A stretch of 64,000 bases of DNA from Erigeron canadensis (GCF_010389155.1 NC_057769.1:33341548-33405547), one strand, 5' to 3'; counted from the first letter of the stretch, positions 25,462-36,974 are shown. Notes: generated from the sequence alone by a model not told the origin. Program-made: numbers and translations.

Positions 25462-28400
25462 ATGGCACAACTCAGCTCAGATTCCTTGACCTTCACAGTT
25501 CGGAGACATGCACCCGAGCTCATCGTTCCTGCTAAACCCACGCCTCGTGAGCTAAAACCTCTCTCGGACATTGACGATCAAGAAAGCCTTAGGTTTCAAA
25601 TTCCTATTATACATTTTTATCGTGGGGACCCAAAAATGGAAAATAAGAATCCAGCAAGCGTGATTAGGGAGGCTTTGGCTAAGGTGTTGGTGTTTTACTA
25701 TCCGTTTGCTGGACGTCTAAAGGAAGGCCCAGCAAGGAAGCTGATGGTGGATTGCAATGGCCAGGGAGTGTTGTTTATTGAGGCCGAGGCGGATGTTACG
25801 CTTAAGCAATTTGGAGATGCTCTTCAGCCTCCGTTTCCTTTTATGGAAGAGCTCCTTTACGATGTTCCTGGTTCTAGCGACGTTCTTGCCTCACCATTGT
25901 TACTCATTCAGGTACGTAAAATATATGTATGTATAGTTCTATGGTGTAGTAAATGATACAATTAAGAACAACTATATGATTTTTTGTTATTTCATTCATT
26001 AATATATAACAACTAGATTATTGTCCCGCGTATTACGCGGGTAAATATATTTTTATACTTATATATATATATATATATCTAAAATACTATTTTCTTAATT
26101 AATACTTAACAAATTAAAATATTCAATTCCATTTTATTAACATTTGTTTTTTTGACCTTGATAATTTCACAACATTTGTTGTGTTGCTCATTAAGTCTTA
26201 CTGATTAAATAAAATTTTCAATGCTAAAAGTTATTGTTTATCCATGTCATCATGAATATCTCGTTGTCATTCAGATTTTCATGTCATATCATAAAAATAT
26301 CAATCATGACACATTCTTTAGATGGTGCCAAGGCATACAACCTTCTAAACCGAGTTGCGAGCTTGCCACCATCAAGCCAATGTTTATTCCAAAATCTTGT
26401 CTTATTTCACTCCCAACTGTTCTTTAATAATATCTTAATGAGGCTAGCAATTGAGTGTGTCTCAAAGAATGAGAAACATATATTTGCCTATATATTATTA
26501 CCATTTGTTTTACACAGGAACACAGACTCAGAACCACGAATCACATTGATGATTTTAAACCTAATGTAATTCAGATTTTGAACCACATGTCATTTTCATT
26601 TGTACATATCAATTGTCTTCTAGTAGATCCACTACATTTCATTTTCCGAGTTCGACCCCCCTCCCCTTCTCCTCCCTTACCCCCTTCCACCAAAAAAATG
26701 AAGTTGTGATCTTTATCAATCGATCGAAATAGAGAAAAATAATATATCCTAAATACTTTGAATTGCGGAGTTAGAATCCATCATAAACAATGCATTAGTA
26801 TTGAGATTAGATTTTATTCTAAAATAACTTTACAAAATTTATTAAATATAACCATGGATGAAGTCCCCACTCCAATTTGGTGAATCTTATCTTATTTTCA
26901 CTCCCAACTGTTCTTTAATAACATCTTAAGGGGGCTAGCAATTGAGTGTGCCTCAGAAAATGAGGTTCCATATATTATTAACATTTGTTTACACAAAAAC
27001 ACAGACTCAGAACCATGAATCACATCGATGATTTTAAACCTAACATAATTCAGATTTTGAACCACATGTCATATCCATTTGTACAATATCCATGCTAAAT
27101 TAAGAGTATCTAGACCACGAAAACCTAAACCACCCATTTTTTTACTTGACAATTGCCTTCTAATAGATCCATTACATTTCATTTTCCGAGTTCGACCCCC
27201 CCTCCTCTTCCCTTACCCCTTCCACAAAAAAATGAAGTTGTGATCTTTATCATTCGAACTAGAGGAAAAATAACATATCCTAAATACTTTGAATTACCAA
27301 GTTAGAATCTATCATAGACAACGCATTAGTATTGAGTTTAGATTTTATTCTGTAATAACTTTGCAAAATTTATGAAATATAACCATGGATATTGTCTTAT
27401 TTTCACTCCCAACTGTTCTTTAATATCTTAAGGGGGCTAGCAATCGAGTGTGTCTCCGAGAATGAGGAACATATATCTGCCTACATATTATTACTATTTG
27501 TTTTACACGAGAACGCAAACTCAGAACCATGAATCACATTGATGATTTTAAACCTAACGTAATTCAGGTTTTGAACCACATGTCATATCCATTTGTACAT
27601 ATTAATGCTAAATTAAGAGTATCTAAACCACCAAAACCTAAACCACCCACTTTTTTACCTGACAATCGCCTTCCAATAGATCTATTACATTTCATTTTCC
27701 GAGTTCGACCCCCCTCCTCCCTTACCCCTTCTACAAAAAAAAAAAAATTGAAGTTGTGATCTTTATCAATCGAAATAGAGAAAAATAATATATCCTAAAT
27801 ACTTTGAATTGCCGAGTTAGAATTCATCATAAACAACGCATTGGTATTGAGTTTAGATTTTATTATATAATAACTTTGCAAAATTTATGAAGTATAACCA
27901 TGGATGGAGTCCCCACTCCAATTTTGGTACAATGTAAACTTTTTTAAGGGTATTTTTATAATTTGTTCCTACAAAGTATTAATAAATAAAGAATACATAC
28001 AATCATTGACTTTGTTGTCATAGGCCTCTTATTTGAAAGTACATCACTTTGTTGGAAACATTATGTTTGAGATAAATCCCTCTATTGGTAGAGTAAAAAT
28101 TTTAAGTTGTTTTTATTTTTAATAAAATAGAAAAAAAAAGGTTGGAAAAGGTTTTTTTTCTTGTTTGTTTGGGTAAATGTACACTACATTGATAATATAA
28201 TTGTATGTAAAAACGTTATATTTTTTTCAAATTCTTTTATAATAGTAATCACAATAGTCATGCATATTTAGAAGCTAAATTATATATCATTAATTTCGAT
28301 AATTTATTTTATCTTGTTTAATAGAGCGCAACTTTTCCGTCACCACATGCTCCAAAAATTGCAGATCAATGTTAAAGGTTGACATTCCCAAAGTTGTCAC

Positions 28401-30079
28401 TCACCTAAGCTAAACTCGGCCTTCTCAACACTGTCGTTGATAATTTCTAAACCCGACATTATATATATATATTGTAGATATAGATTGTTACGACATTATT
28501 AATATTCAATTTTATTTTATTATTGTGTAAAATATAGCTTATTATTTTTATTAATAAAGAATTGATTTATATGTTTTATATGAAACATATATTAAATATT
28601 TCAAATTAAAATATGTTTTATTTTTTTCATATGATATTAACTATTATTATATTGGATAAAATCTAAGATAGATAGTATTATTCTATTATTAGGATATATA
28701 TTAGCTATTAATCTATTGAATATTTTATATTAAAATTATTGGGTAAACAGTGTAAATTTGTGATGAAAAATCAAAAAGTGTAAATTAAATATAAAGAGGG
28801 ATTTTTTTGTATAGTTATAAAAAGTATAAGTATTAATATTGTCATTTAATAAAGATGAAATAATTAAATTTGATCTAATGGTTCTAAATCAAAGATGGAA
28901 TCCATCCAAAGATTTTTGTTTGTTTATAAATGAATTTAAAACCTTGTTATATATATCTTGTTATATATATATATATTGGTAGATCAATTAAACATCAATA
29001 ATTATTTGGCAATGAATTTTGTGTTGTTCCTTTTGGACCTCTATTTAAGGGTCTAACGCTATATATATATAGTTCAGACGGATTATTTTGACCACTAACT
29101 TTCAAGCCATTAATGTCGTTGACAGGTGACACGACTTTTATGTGGGGGTTTCATCTTTGCAATACGACTCAATCATACTATGAGTGATGCACAAGGACTC
29201 GTACAATTCTTAACGGCATTGGGTGAAATGGCACACGGTAAACCAACACCAACAACGATGCCCGTATGGCAACGGGAGTTGCTTTTCGCAAGAGAACCAC
29301 CACGTGTGACATGTACCCATCACGAATATGAACAAGAGGACGCGGATACTAAATTCACAATCACCCCACAAGAGAATGATCAAATGACACAAAGGTCCTT
29401 TTTCTTTGGTTCAGCCGAGGTATCAGCCTTACGTAGGCTTCTTCCTCTACACCTCAAAGGGTGTTCTAAATTTGAGGTGCTAACAGCTTCCATTTGGCGT
29501 TGTCGTACCATTGCTCTTGAGCCTGGTCCTGAAGACAAGATGCGTATGATGTGCATAGTCAATGCACGTAAGAAGTTCAACCCCGCGCTCCCTTTAGGAT
29601 ACTATGGGAATGCTTTTAGCTACCCCGCTGCAATTTCCACAGCGCGAGATCTATGTAACAAACCATTAAGTTACGCGTTGGAGCTTGTGATGAAGGCCAA
29701 AGCCGAGGTCACTGAGGAGTACATGAGATCTGTTGCTGACCTCATGGTACTCAAAGGCCGCCCACATTTCACAAATATTGCTCAAAGCTATATCGTGTCA
29801 GATGTAACCAAAGCTGGATTTAGTGAAGTTGATTTCGGGTGGGGGAAGCCGACCTTTGCAGGGCCTACCAAGGGAGGAATGGGTGATCTGCCGCACGTGG
29901 TTAGTTTCTACGTATCTTTCGTAAACTCGATGGGTGATTCTGGAGTGGTGGTTCCTATATGTTTGCCGAGCGTTGCCATGGAGAAATTTTCCAAAGAGCT
30001 AAATAACATGTTTACGCGAGACATCACTACTGATCAAGTTCTTCAAGAATACAAGCTGATCTCTCTTTCAAAACTATAA
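25462..30079 (+). CDS. BAHD acyltransferase, benzyl alcohol O-benzoyltransferase type (copy 1)
   Basis: Two exons, 25462-25911 and 29126-30079, give 467 residues with a 3.2-kb phase-0 intron between them. BAHD enzymes move an acyl group from CoA to alcohols or amines in the cytosol; this subgroup (benzyl alcohol benzoyltransferase/HSR201-like) makes volatile benzoate and acetate esters. The catalytic HxxxD is HTMSD (167-171) and the structural DFGWG motif is at 386-390. Further subgroup marks are [40 protein letters not shown] and [12 protein letters not shown]. The protein has full length and no defect, so it is probably active; the actual substrate cannot be told from sequence. The intron sits at the usual BAHD position just before the HxxxD block. 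A tandem copy follows 1.8 kb downstream. The intron contains a Helitron end and a threefold tandem repeat that the second copy lacks. Confidence 0.92.
26013..26041 (-). mobile_element. Helitron 3' terminus in BAHD1 intron (minus strand)
   Basis: On the minus strand a perfect hairpin CCCGCG-TAATA-CGCGGG (26041-26025) is followed by eight bases, CTAG (26016-26013) and T. This is a canonical Helitron 3' end. The body would run to the right into the intron; its 5' TC end was not located, so only the terminus is annotated. Confidence 0.65.
26396..27925. repeat. Threefold tandem repeat of about 500 bp in BAHD1 intron
   Basis: Three head-to-tail copies begin at about 26396, 26889 and 27394, each opening with CTTATTTCACTCCCAACTGT or a one-base variant. 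Each contains an AACACAGACTCAGAACC-like phrase, CATTTTCCGAGTTCGACCCC and, near the end, AACCATGGAT. The copies differ by small indels. The unit has no long open frame. It may be an expanded internal part of the Helitron that ends at 26013. Confidence 0.85.
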
Positions 30080-30231
30080 TGCATGATTTGTTTTAAAGAG
30101 TGCCCTTTACATAATATTTTAACGGTTTTGCTATTGATAGTCTGTCTTTAGCATATATAAAATAAAAGGTTGTACGCTACTTTTATGTTAAATTTATGGA
30201 GTGGCTTTATATATGTAAGATATCATCTTCT

Positions 30232-30533
30232 TTTTTGAAAGGGCGTGTATCCTTTGCTCGCAACAGAGGATCCAGCTTACGTTGTTTTAACCGGGTTCGC
30301 GCTAGAGTGCATCCTCACCCTCAATACCTAGTAAGAGGAGAAACTCTCAACTAAACCGCCCGAAGGCACGACGTGTAATTGAGATAAAACCCCGCCTCCT
30401 CTGCAAGACTCAAACCTGCTTCACTTGAGGACTTTATTGTAAAATTCATTCAAATGTTTTTCTCATCTCTCGAACTCGATACCTCCAGCATGAAAAGTTG
30501 GTGCTCAACCACTGAGCTATAACGAGAAATACT
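30232..30533 (-). mobile_element. tRNA-derived SINE with 15-bp target duplication
   Basis: Flanked by the perfect direct repeat AAGATATCATCTTCT (30217-30231 and 30534-30548). On the minus strand the head contains an A-box-like TAGCTCAGTGGTTGAGCACC and a B-box-like GAGTTCGAGAG, as in a tRNA gene. The body contains TCGTGCCTTCGGGCGG and CTCTAGCGCGAACCCGGTTA, and the element ends in an A-rich tail. About 302 bp. The intact duplication implies a fairly young insertion. Confidence 0.8.
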
Positions 30534-30548
30534 AAGATATCATCTTCT

Positions 30549-31813
30549 AATTGGGACTGTAATTCATATATTATAACCTATTTAAAGTAATTTGATGTTA
30601 AAAGTAAAATACAATTCCTTAAAGTATCCATAGCATTGTAGTATTATTAGGTGTCACTTTTAATATAACGTTTATATATAAATATGGGGGACCATATGAA
30701 CAATAGTAATGGTAGATCAGTTGGTGTTATTGGCCTGTTACACTTCTTTTATTATAGGATGAGAGTTTGAACCCACTACCCACGTACTACTTCCTTTTTC
30801 CAATAGAATGGTTTTTCTTCTATTCTACATTTCTACCTTTGTTCATGATGAGACTCATCAACTATTGACTTTGAATTTTCCATCAGCCACATTTGATATT
30901 AGAGCGGTAAGTTGTAGCTTTTATTTTCTAAAAATATTTGGTATGATAGCTGTAGCTGCAATTTCAAGAGGTATTTGTTGTAGTTTTAAAGATTAAAATC
31001 TCATTCGAAAAGCTAAAGCTTATGAAACACTACCTCAAGTGGCATTTCATTTTGGAGTTTTTTCTTTCAAATAAAAGATAAAGCTAGTTACATCCAAACA
31101 AAGCTTTTATTATTTTAGGAGCTTTTAGTTTAAAATAAAAAGCTAAAACTCATGAAAAGCTTTCGAAAAGCTTGTGCCAAACATAACCATAATGAATGGA
31201 AAATGATAAATCCTTCTAACTAAACAACCTAATAATCTTCCTACAACATTCAGAAGATGACATGTGGTATCCAATAATTCTCTTTCATAATCTTGCCCTC
31301 TGATTTTTCCACATGTTATCATCTCATAATTATTAAAAGGATTAGTATGTTATTTAGTTAGGAGGATTAATCCTTTCCCTGAATGATAATGATACTTTAT
31401 GTTGAAATGTTCAATAATTGCTTCAACCCATGTGTAGATATTAGCCCAATATTCAAGTCCATTTTCTTTGGGTTTTTTTCTCTCAATGTTGTCGTTGATT
31501 TGTGATCTCATTTAGGATTAGAAAGAATTACTTTTCAACACCTACTTTTAATTTTACCTCTAACTTTTACGTTTTCTAAATTTTATTATGACGTTTTCAT
31601 TTCGTGTTTCACATCCTAATTTTGGATAGACTTGTGAGTTGTACATTTTTTGCACATTGGTTATATGACTGAAAAGGAAATTTTGCCTTTTTATGTGGCT
31701 ATAAATGTTGAAGGACACCTTTTTCACATGTATAATAACCAGAAAAGAAAACGTAAAGAAGCTCACATTCATTCAAACGTTCATTATTAATTGGTAGTAT
31801 AAATATTGTACCC
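30549..31813. other. Intergenic between the two BAHD genes
   Basis: No gene is supported. About 30933-31188 looks like a decayed MITE: fold-back of AAAGCTTTT-type sequence, with a right end GTGCCAAACATAACC that resembles a Tourist terminus. 31560-31813 is probably the promoter of BAHD copy 2. Confidence 0.35.
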
Positions 31814-31821
31814 TATAAATT
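31814..31821 (+). promoter_or_regulatory. TATA box of BAHD gene 2
   Basis: TATAAATT about 110 bases before the first in-frame ATG, in the position matching the TATA box of copy 1. A second TATAAATA lies at 31797-31804. Confidence 0.5.
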
Positions 31822-31922
31822 TCACCTCCTGGCCGCGCCTTGTATCAAATCCATGCATCAACACAAACCTTAAAAACTAAGAGAAGTCATAAAGCTAGAG
31901 TATGTTTGGTTAGTTTATCACA

Positions 31923-34608
31923 ATGAATAACTTTTATAATATATTGTACAAGTCAGTAAGACATATAAGTGGTAAGTATATCAAATGTGATGGTACCAAA
32001 ATCACTCCTCGTAAACCAAGTACAGCACAACTCAACACTCCCTTGACTTTCACTGTTCAGAGACTTACACCAGAGCTGATCATTCCAGCTAAACCCACGC
32101 CTCGAGAACTAAAACCTCTATCTGATATTGACGATCAAGAAAGCCTTAAGTTTCAAGTTCCGATTATACATTTTTATCGTGGGCATCCAAAAATGCGTAC
32201 AAAGAATCCAGCAAGTGTGATTAGAGAGGCCTTGGCTAAGGTGTTGGTGTTTTACTATCCGTTTGCTGGACGTCTTAAAGAAGGCCCAGCGAGGAAGCTG
32301 ATGGTGGATTGCACCAGCCAGGGAGTGTTGTTTATTGAAGCGGAGGCCGATGTTACATTAAAGCAATTTGGAGGTGCACTTCAGCCTCCATTTCCTTTTA
32401 TGGAAGATCTCCTTTATGATGTTCCTGGTTCTAGCAATGTTCTTGGCTCACCATTGTTACTCATTCAGGTAACATATATATTGGATTGTATGTATATATA
32501 TAAGTGGTTGTACGTGGAACTCACATGAAGAAAGAGTCTTTCATTTCTTTTTGGTCATGAAGAAATTAAACAATCCTTTAGAATCAATTAAGCCCTACGA
32601 AATGTATATGTATATCTTTAAGATGTACTTGCTTGTTATAGATCAAACATCAATTGGGATCAGTGACGGAGCAGGATCTTCAACCTGGGGTCGCCAAACA
32701 GTTTTCATGATACTAACAAATGTAAAATTAAACTACAAAATTGAATTATAACAGACTGGGATTGTCAATTGTCTTTAAACTAAAAAAATACATGAAAATA
32801 GTACCTGAAAAATAGGGTTGTATAGAAATTGTGGGGTTACCATAGACACCTTTGACCACTACATAGCTCCACCTCTAATTGGGATTAGGGAAAGAATTTT
32901 CTGTTGTTCTTTTTTGACCTTTTTTAGGATCTAAGGGGGGTGGGAGTGGTTACCCCCTAAACCCAATCTTCCCCAAATTTCCACATCATCATCTTCCAAT
33001 AAAAAATTTCCACCTCAAACTTTACCAATTCACCCCAAAATGGTGGCGCCACTCACCCCAACCCTAATTTCCACATCATCTTTTTTATTTTCATTTATTT
33101 TTACTCCACAATAAAATCACAAACTATATAAAATTAAAAAATATATTAATAAATAAAAACATACATATATATTGTTGAAAGAAAAACTAAAAAAAGGAGG
33201 GAAGGACTAAACCGTAAACAATAATAAATACATGTAATAAGTTTTCATATGTCAAAACTATAAGGTCAAAACTATAAGGGCTAAATATATAAATAAATAA
33301 TTATAAAAAATTTAAAAATATTGGAAGTGGTGTGCCCCTATCCCTTGCCCACTGTCTCCTACATATGTATATACATATACATATATCATGTATATATATG
33401 TATGAAACTGCAAACTAGTCTATATATATTAATAAAAATTTTAAAAGAATAGTAAAAAGAGAAGGAAATCACCGTTGCAGGCCCACACTCGCGTTTCTCT
33501 TTCCTCGGTGAGACTACCCCAAAATTCATCCCTTTCACCCCACCCCGAGCTACCGGCGGCGGTGTGCCCGCGCGGTGCCGGGGTTCCCCGCACACTTCCC
33601 CGCAACCACTCCCACCCCTCTAACAACGTTATATATATATGGTTAAATACTTAGATCTTTGACCACTAACTTTCAAGCCATTAATGTCGTTGACAGGTGA
33701 CACGACTTTTATGTGGGGGTTTCATCTTTGCACTACGACTCAATCATACTATGAGTGATGCACAAGGACTCGTACAATTTTTAACGGCATTGGGTGAAAT
33801 GGCACACGGTAAACCAACACCAACAACGATGCCCGTATGGCAACGGGAGTTGCTTTTGGCAAGACAACCACCACATGTGACATGTACTCATCACGAATAT
33901 GAACAAGAGGCCGAGGCGGACACCAAATTAACAATCACCCTACAAGAAAACAATCACATGACACAAAGGTCGTTTTTCTTTGGTTCAGCCGAGGTATCAG
34001 CCTTACGTAGGCTTCTTCCTCTACACCTCAAAGGGTGTTCTAAATTTGAGGTGCTAACAGCTTCCATTTGGCGTTGTCGTACCATTGCTCTTGAGCCTGG
34101 TCCTGAAGACAAGATGCGTATGATGTGCATAGTCAATGCACGTAAGAAGTTCAACCCCGCGCTCCCTTTAGGATACTATGGGAATGCTTTTAGCTACCCC
34201 GCTGCAATTTCCACAGCGCGAGATCTATGTAACAAACCATTAAGTTACGCGTTGGAGCTTGTGATGAAGGCCAAAGCCGAGGTCACTGAGGAGTACATGA
34301 GATCTGTTGCTGACCTCATGGTACTCAAAGGCCGCCCACATTTCACAAATATTGCTCAAAGCTATATCGTATCAGATGTAACCCATGCTGGATTTAGTGA
34401 AGTTGATTTCGGGTGGGGGAAGCCGACCTTTGCAGGGCCTTCCACAGGAGGAATAGGTGATCTTCCGTACGTGGCTAGTTTCTATATATCTTCCGTAAAT
34501 TCTATGGGTGAATCCGGAATCTTAGTACCCATATGTTTGCCAACCGTTGCCATGGAGAAATTTGTCAAAGAGCTAAATAACATGTTGTCTTGTGACAACA
34601 AGCAATGA
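31923..34608 (+). CDS. BAHD acyltransferase, benzyl alcohol O-benzoyltransferase type (copy 2, altered ends)
   Basis: Exons 31923-32468 and 33697-34608 give 485 residues as annotated. The core is nearly the same as copy 1, with HTMSD and DFGWG both intact, so the fold and catalytic site should form. Both ends are unusual. The codon that starts copy 1 is ACA here (32022-32024), and the nearest upstream in-frame ATG (31923) adds 33 residues, [20 protein letters not shown] and on, of no known function. At the C-terminus a 1-nt difference near 34595-34605 shifts the frame and stops the protein after [10 protein letters not shown], losing about 17 residues present in copy 1. One alternative is that a very short 54-nt GT..AG segment (31972-32025) is spliced out; that also keeps frame but is shorter than normal plant introns. 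It may be a functional variant, or a copy on its way to becoming a pseudogene. Confidence 0.8.
32661..32877. mobile_element. hAT-type MITE in BAHD2 intron
   Basis: A 217-bp element with ends CAGTGACGGAGC and GCTCCACCTCTA (imperfect 12-bp inverted repeats). It is flanked by the perfect 8-bp duplication ATTGGGAT (32653-32660, 32878-32885), the size expected for hAT. The matching intron sequence of copy 1 lacks it. Confidence 0.8.
32935..33620. mobile_element. PIF/Harbinger-type MITE in BAHD2 intron
   Basis: A 686-bp element with ends GGGGGGTGGGAGTGG and CCACTCCCACCCCTC, flanked by TAA (32932-32934, 33621-33623). It has no transposase. Copy 1 has a single TAA at the matching place (TCTAACG, near 29052-29058), an unoccupied site. 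Confidence 0.85.
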
Positions 34609-36006
34609 TCGAGTTCTTTAAGAACACGAGCTGCTCTCACTTTCAAAACTACAAAGAATATACGACTTGTTTTAGAGAGGGCCTTTATATATAATACTGG
34701 GTAGTGATTTATATACCACCAACTTTTAGTCATACACCATCAAACGTGATCCTCGGTATTGTACAATACAATACTCTAAAGCACATTTAGTGGTGTACGT
34801 TAAAAAATAGGTGGTGTACAGATTATCATTCATTTTTATAATATATGTAATGATCGATGCTTTATGTTTACAAATAAGTCGTTTTATACAACTCTATGAT
34901 TTTGTTTATACTATATGACCGGTCTGATTAAATTTTTTAAAACTTCGTAATAAACCGATCACCGTTGAGAATTTAAAAAAACATTTCTCTGATTTGAAAG
35001 TAAAGTGGAATACAATGTGAAATCTACATATTGAAATTAAATTATACTCGTGTATTTCATTAGCCCTCTACTTATAAGAAGTCGCGTTTTCTCATATTTT
35101 TCTAATATTCATCATGTTTTTACTCTCTTATAACACTCAAAGAACACCCCTTCCTCTTATTCTCCTATTTTTCCACTGACATCATCTTTTCGGGCCCCAC
35201 TTTCCTTCACAAAATGCACGTCTAATGTTGGCACAAACCTCTGGACGCCGGCTTGGACGCAATCCCTGCTACTAGCTTCTTCGGGTTTGCTCGCGTCGGA
35301 TGCAGTTAGATGCAAGGATTGGAAGTCTATAAGGAACGACCTTATGTTTAAAAGTACGAGAGCAAGTACCCGCGTGTTGCGACGGTGAGATAGTGGGTGA
35401 TACCTAGGTCATAGAGTATGATAGGTTATAGGAGTTGATATGTCATAGAGTATGATAGTCAAATGTCTTAGCCGTACGGGCTCCGCTCTCGGGTTTAAAA
35501 ATTTGTCGAAAGTATATCGAATGACATCTTTAATGAAAGAGCATGAATTTTTAAGAACACTCATACAATTTTTATAATTTATCGATGTATGGTTATTGAG
35601 ATAAAAGATTTTGAATGAATTGGAGGAATAAATGATTTATAGAGGAGAGATTAAAAAGATGTTTGGTTGAGATTTAAGGAGAGAGAAAGGGTATTATAGT
35701 TATTTTAGATAAATATAGAATAGATAGGAGGGACATTTTGAGAAAGTACTTAAAATCAATATTGAAAATTTCAAATTCAATGTTGAAAATCTAGAGAAAA
35801 TCTGCTTTAGATAATTTCTATTCTATCCACTGTAGCTACGGATTATGATTTTACAAAGATACTTTGCATGAAAGTTAGTTCATGAAATAATTAAACTTGA
35901 TCGCACATCATGAGCAAAAAAACAAGCTGCGTAATTAGCTAGCCATATTTGTGCAGGGAGACGGGCCAATTAATAATCCTAGTAAGTTCAAAATATATAT
36001 TGTACC
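34609..36006. other. Intergenic with Helitron-like debris
   Basis: No gene. About 35340-35520 contains TACCCGCGTGTTGCGACGGT followed by a TAGCCGTACGGGCTCCGC phrase, resembling the terminal part of a common plant Helitron family, but without a clear CTRR end. Confidence 0.35.
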
Positions 36007-36292
36007 CGAGAAAAGTTAATTTAAGGATCTTTTTAATTTAGGGACATCAGCGACACTTCTCAATCATTCATTTTTTACCATCTCTGACCACTACCACCAC
36101 CATCATTTTCGATCACTGCCACCATGACTTACACATATGTGTAAGTTATACCACCACCACCACCACCACCATCACCATCATCCCCGGCCACCACCATGAT
36201 CCTCCGGCGACAGCGACCACCACCACAACTTACACATGTGTAATTTACAACTTACATATATTTAAGTTAAGATGTCTCTAAATTAACTCACC
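36007..36292. mobile_element. Fold-back MITE with 10-bp flanking repeat
   Basis: Flanked by ATATTGTACC (35997-36006, 36293-36302). TTAATTTAGGGACATC on the left pairs with GATGTCTCTAAATTAA on the right. The interior has a long ACC-rich tract and a palindrome CTTACACATATGTGTAAG. Duplication length suggests a Mutator-type element. Confidence 0.55.
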
Positions 36293-36901
36293 ATATTGTA
36301 CCAACATATATGTCCTTCATGTAAGTTATATATATGTGACTATGTGTGTAAAACTTTTATTTTATCGTCTTGTACTCCTGCTCTCATGGAAGCATATATG
36401 TTGTGGGCTTTGTGTTATTTGTCGGGTCAGATTAAAGTCGTTGAACTAAATACGACTAGCTTAATTTTCCTTTCTAGAATTCTAGGATTTCTTAGTTACT
36501 TACTAATCTTGACTCTTGAGCGAAGTTCAAAAAAAATAAAAATAAAGTCTTGACTCTTGAGGATCTATAGGAAATTGTCATGCATTATAATTTATAATTG
36601 AAGTGTTTTATATTCTGATGTTTCGTAAGTCCAGACACAAATGAAAATAAATGGGTGTTTACATTTATACATTGAAAATAATCCTTAAAATTATATTTAG
36701 CAAAATGTTTAGAAAAACTTGCACTCCGGACAATGTATATATGCTAACGACTCTAGCAGTTTAAAAGCTTACGTTTTTGTTACAAAAAGAAAATCATCAC
36801 ATACAATATGAATATTTATTGGTGTGACATCCTTTATTTCTTTGTAAACGATATTACGCTTTTTGAAGTATATAAAAATTTAATACGGCACTTGAACATG
36901 A

Positions 36902-36974
36902 GCCGTTCTAGCTCAGTTGGTAGAGCGCGTGGCTTTTAACCACGTGGTCGTGGGTTCGAGTCCCACGGATGGCG
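36902..36974 (+). tRNA. tRNA-Lys (anticodon UUU)
   Basis: A complete 73-nt cloverleaf. The acceptor stem GCCGTTC pairs with GGATGGC, the last base G is the discriminator, and no CCA is encoded. The D arm is GCTC..GAGC with AGTTGGTA. The anticodon stem CGTGG/CCACG encloses CTTTTAA, so the anticodon is TTT. The T arm is GTGGG-TTCGAGT-CCCAC. Internal promoter boxes A and B are intact, so it should be transcribed by RNA polymerase III. There is no strong T run directly downstream; the first is TTTTT about 35 bases on. Confidence 0.95.

Noticed and set aside
29210..29580. Minus-strand frames within BAHD1 exon 2, repeated in BAHD2 exon 2 (33749-34154)
   Set aside because: Antisense shadows of the acyltransferase coding sequence; their duplication simply reflects the duplicated gene.
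33386..33626. Minus-strand frames rich in Arg and Gly
   Set aside because: They fall in the GC-rich right arm of the Harbinger MITE in the BAHD2 intron.
35340..35520. Possible third Helitron terminus
   Set aside because: The internal phrase fits a Helitron family but neither a clean hairpin nor a CTRR end is present, so it is only mentioned in the intergenic note.
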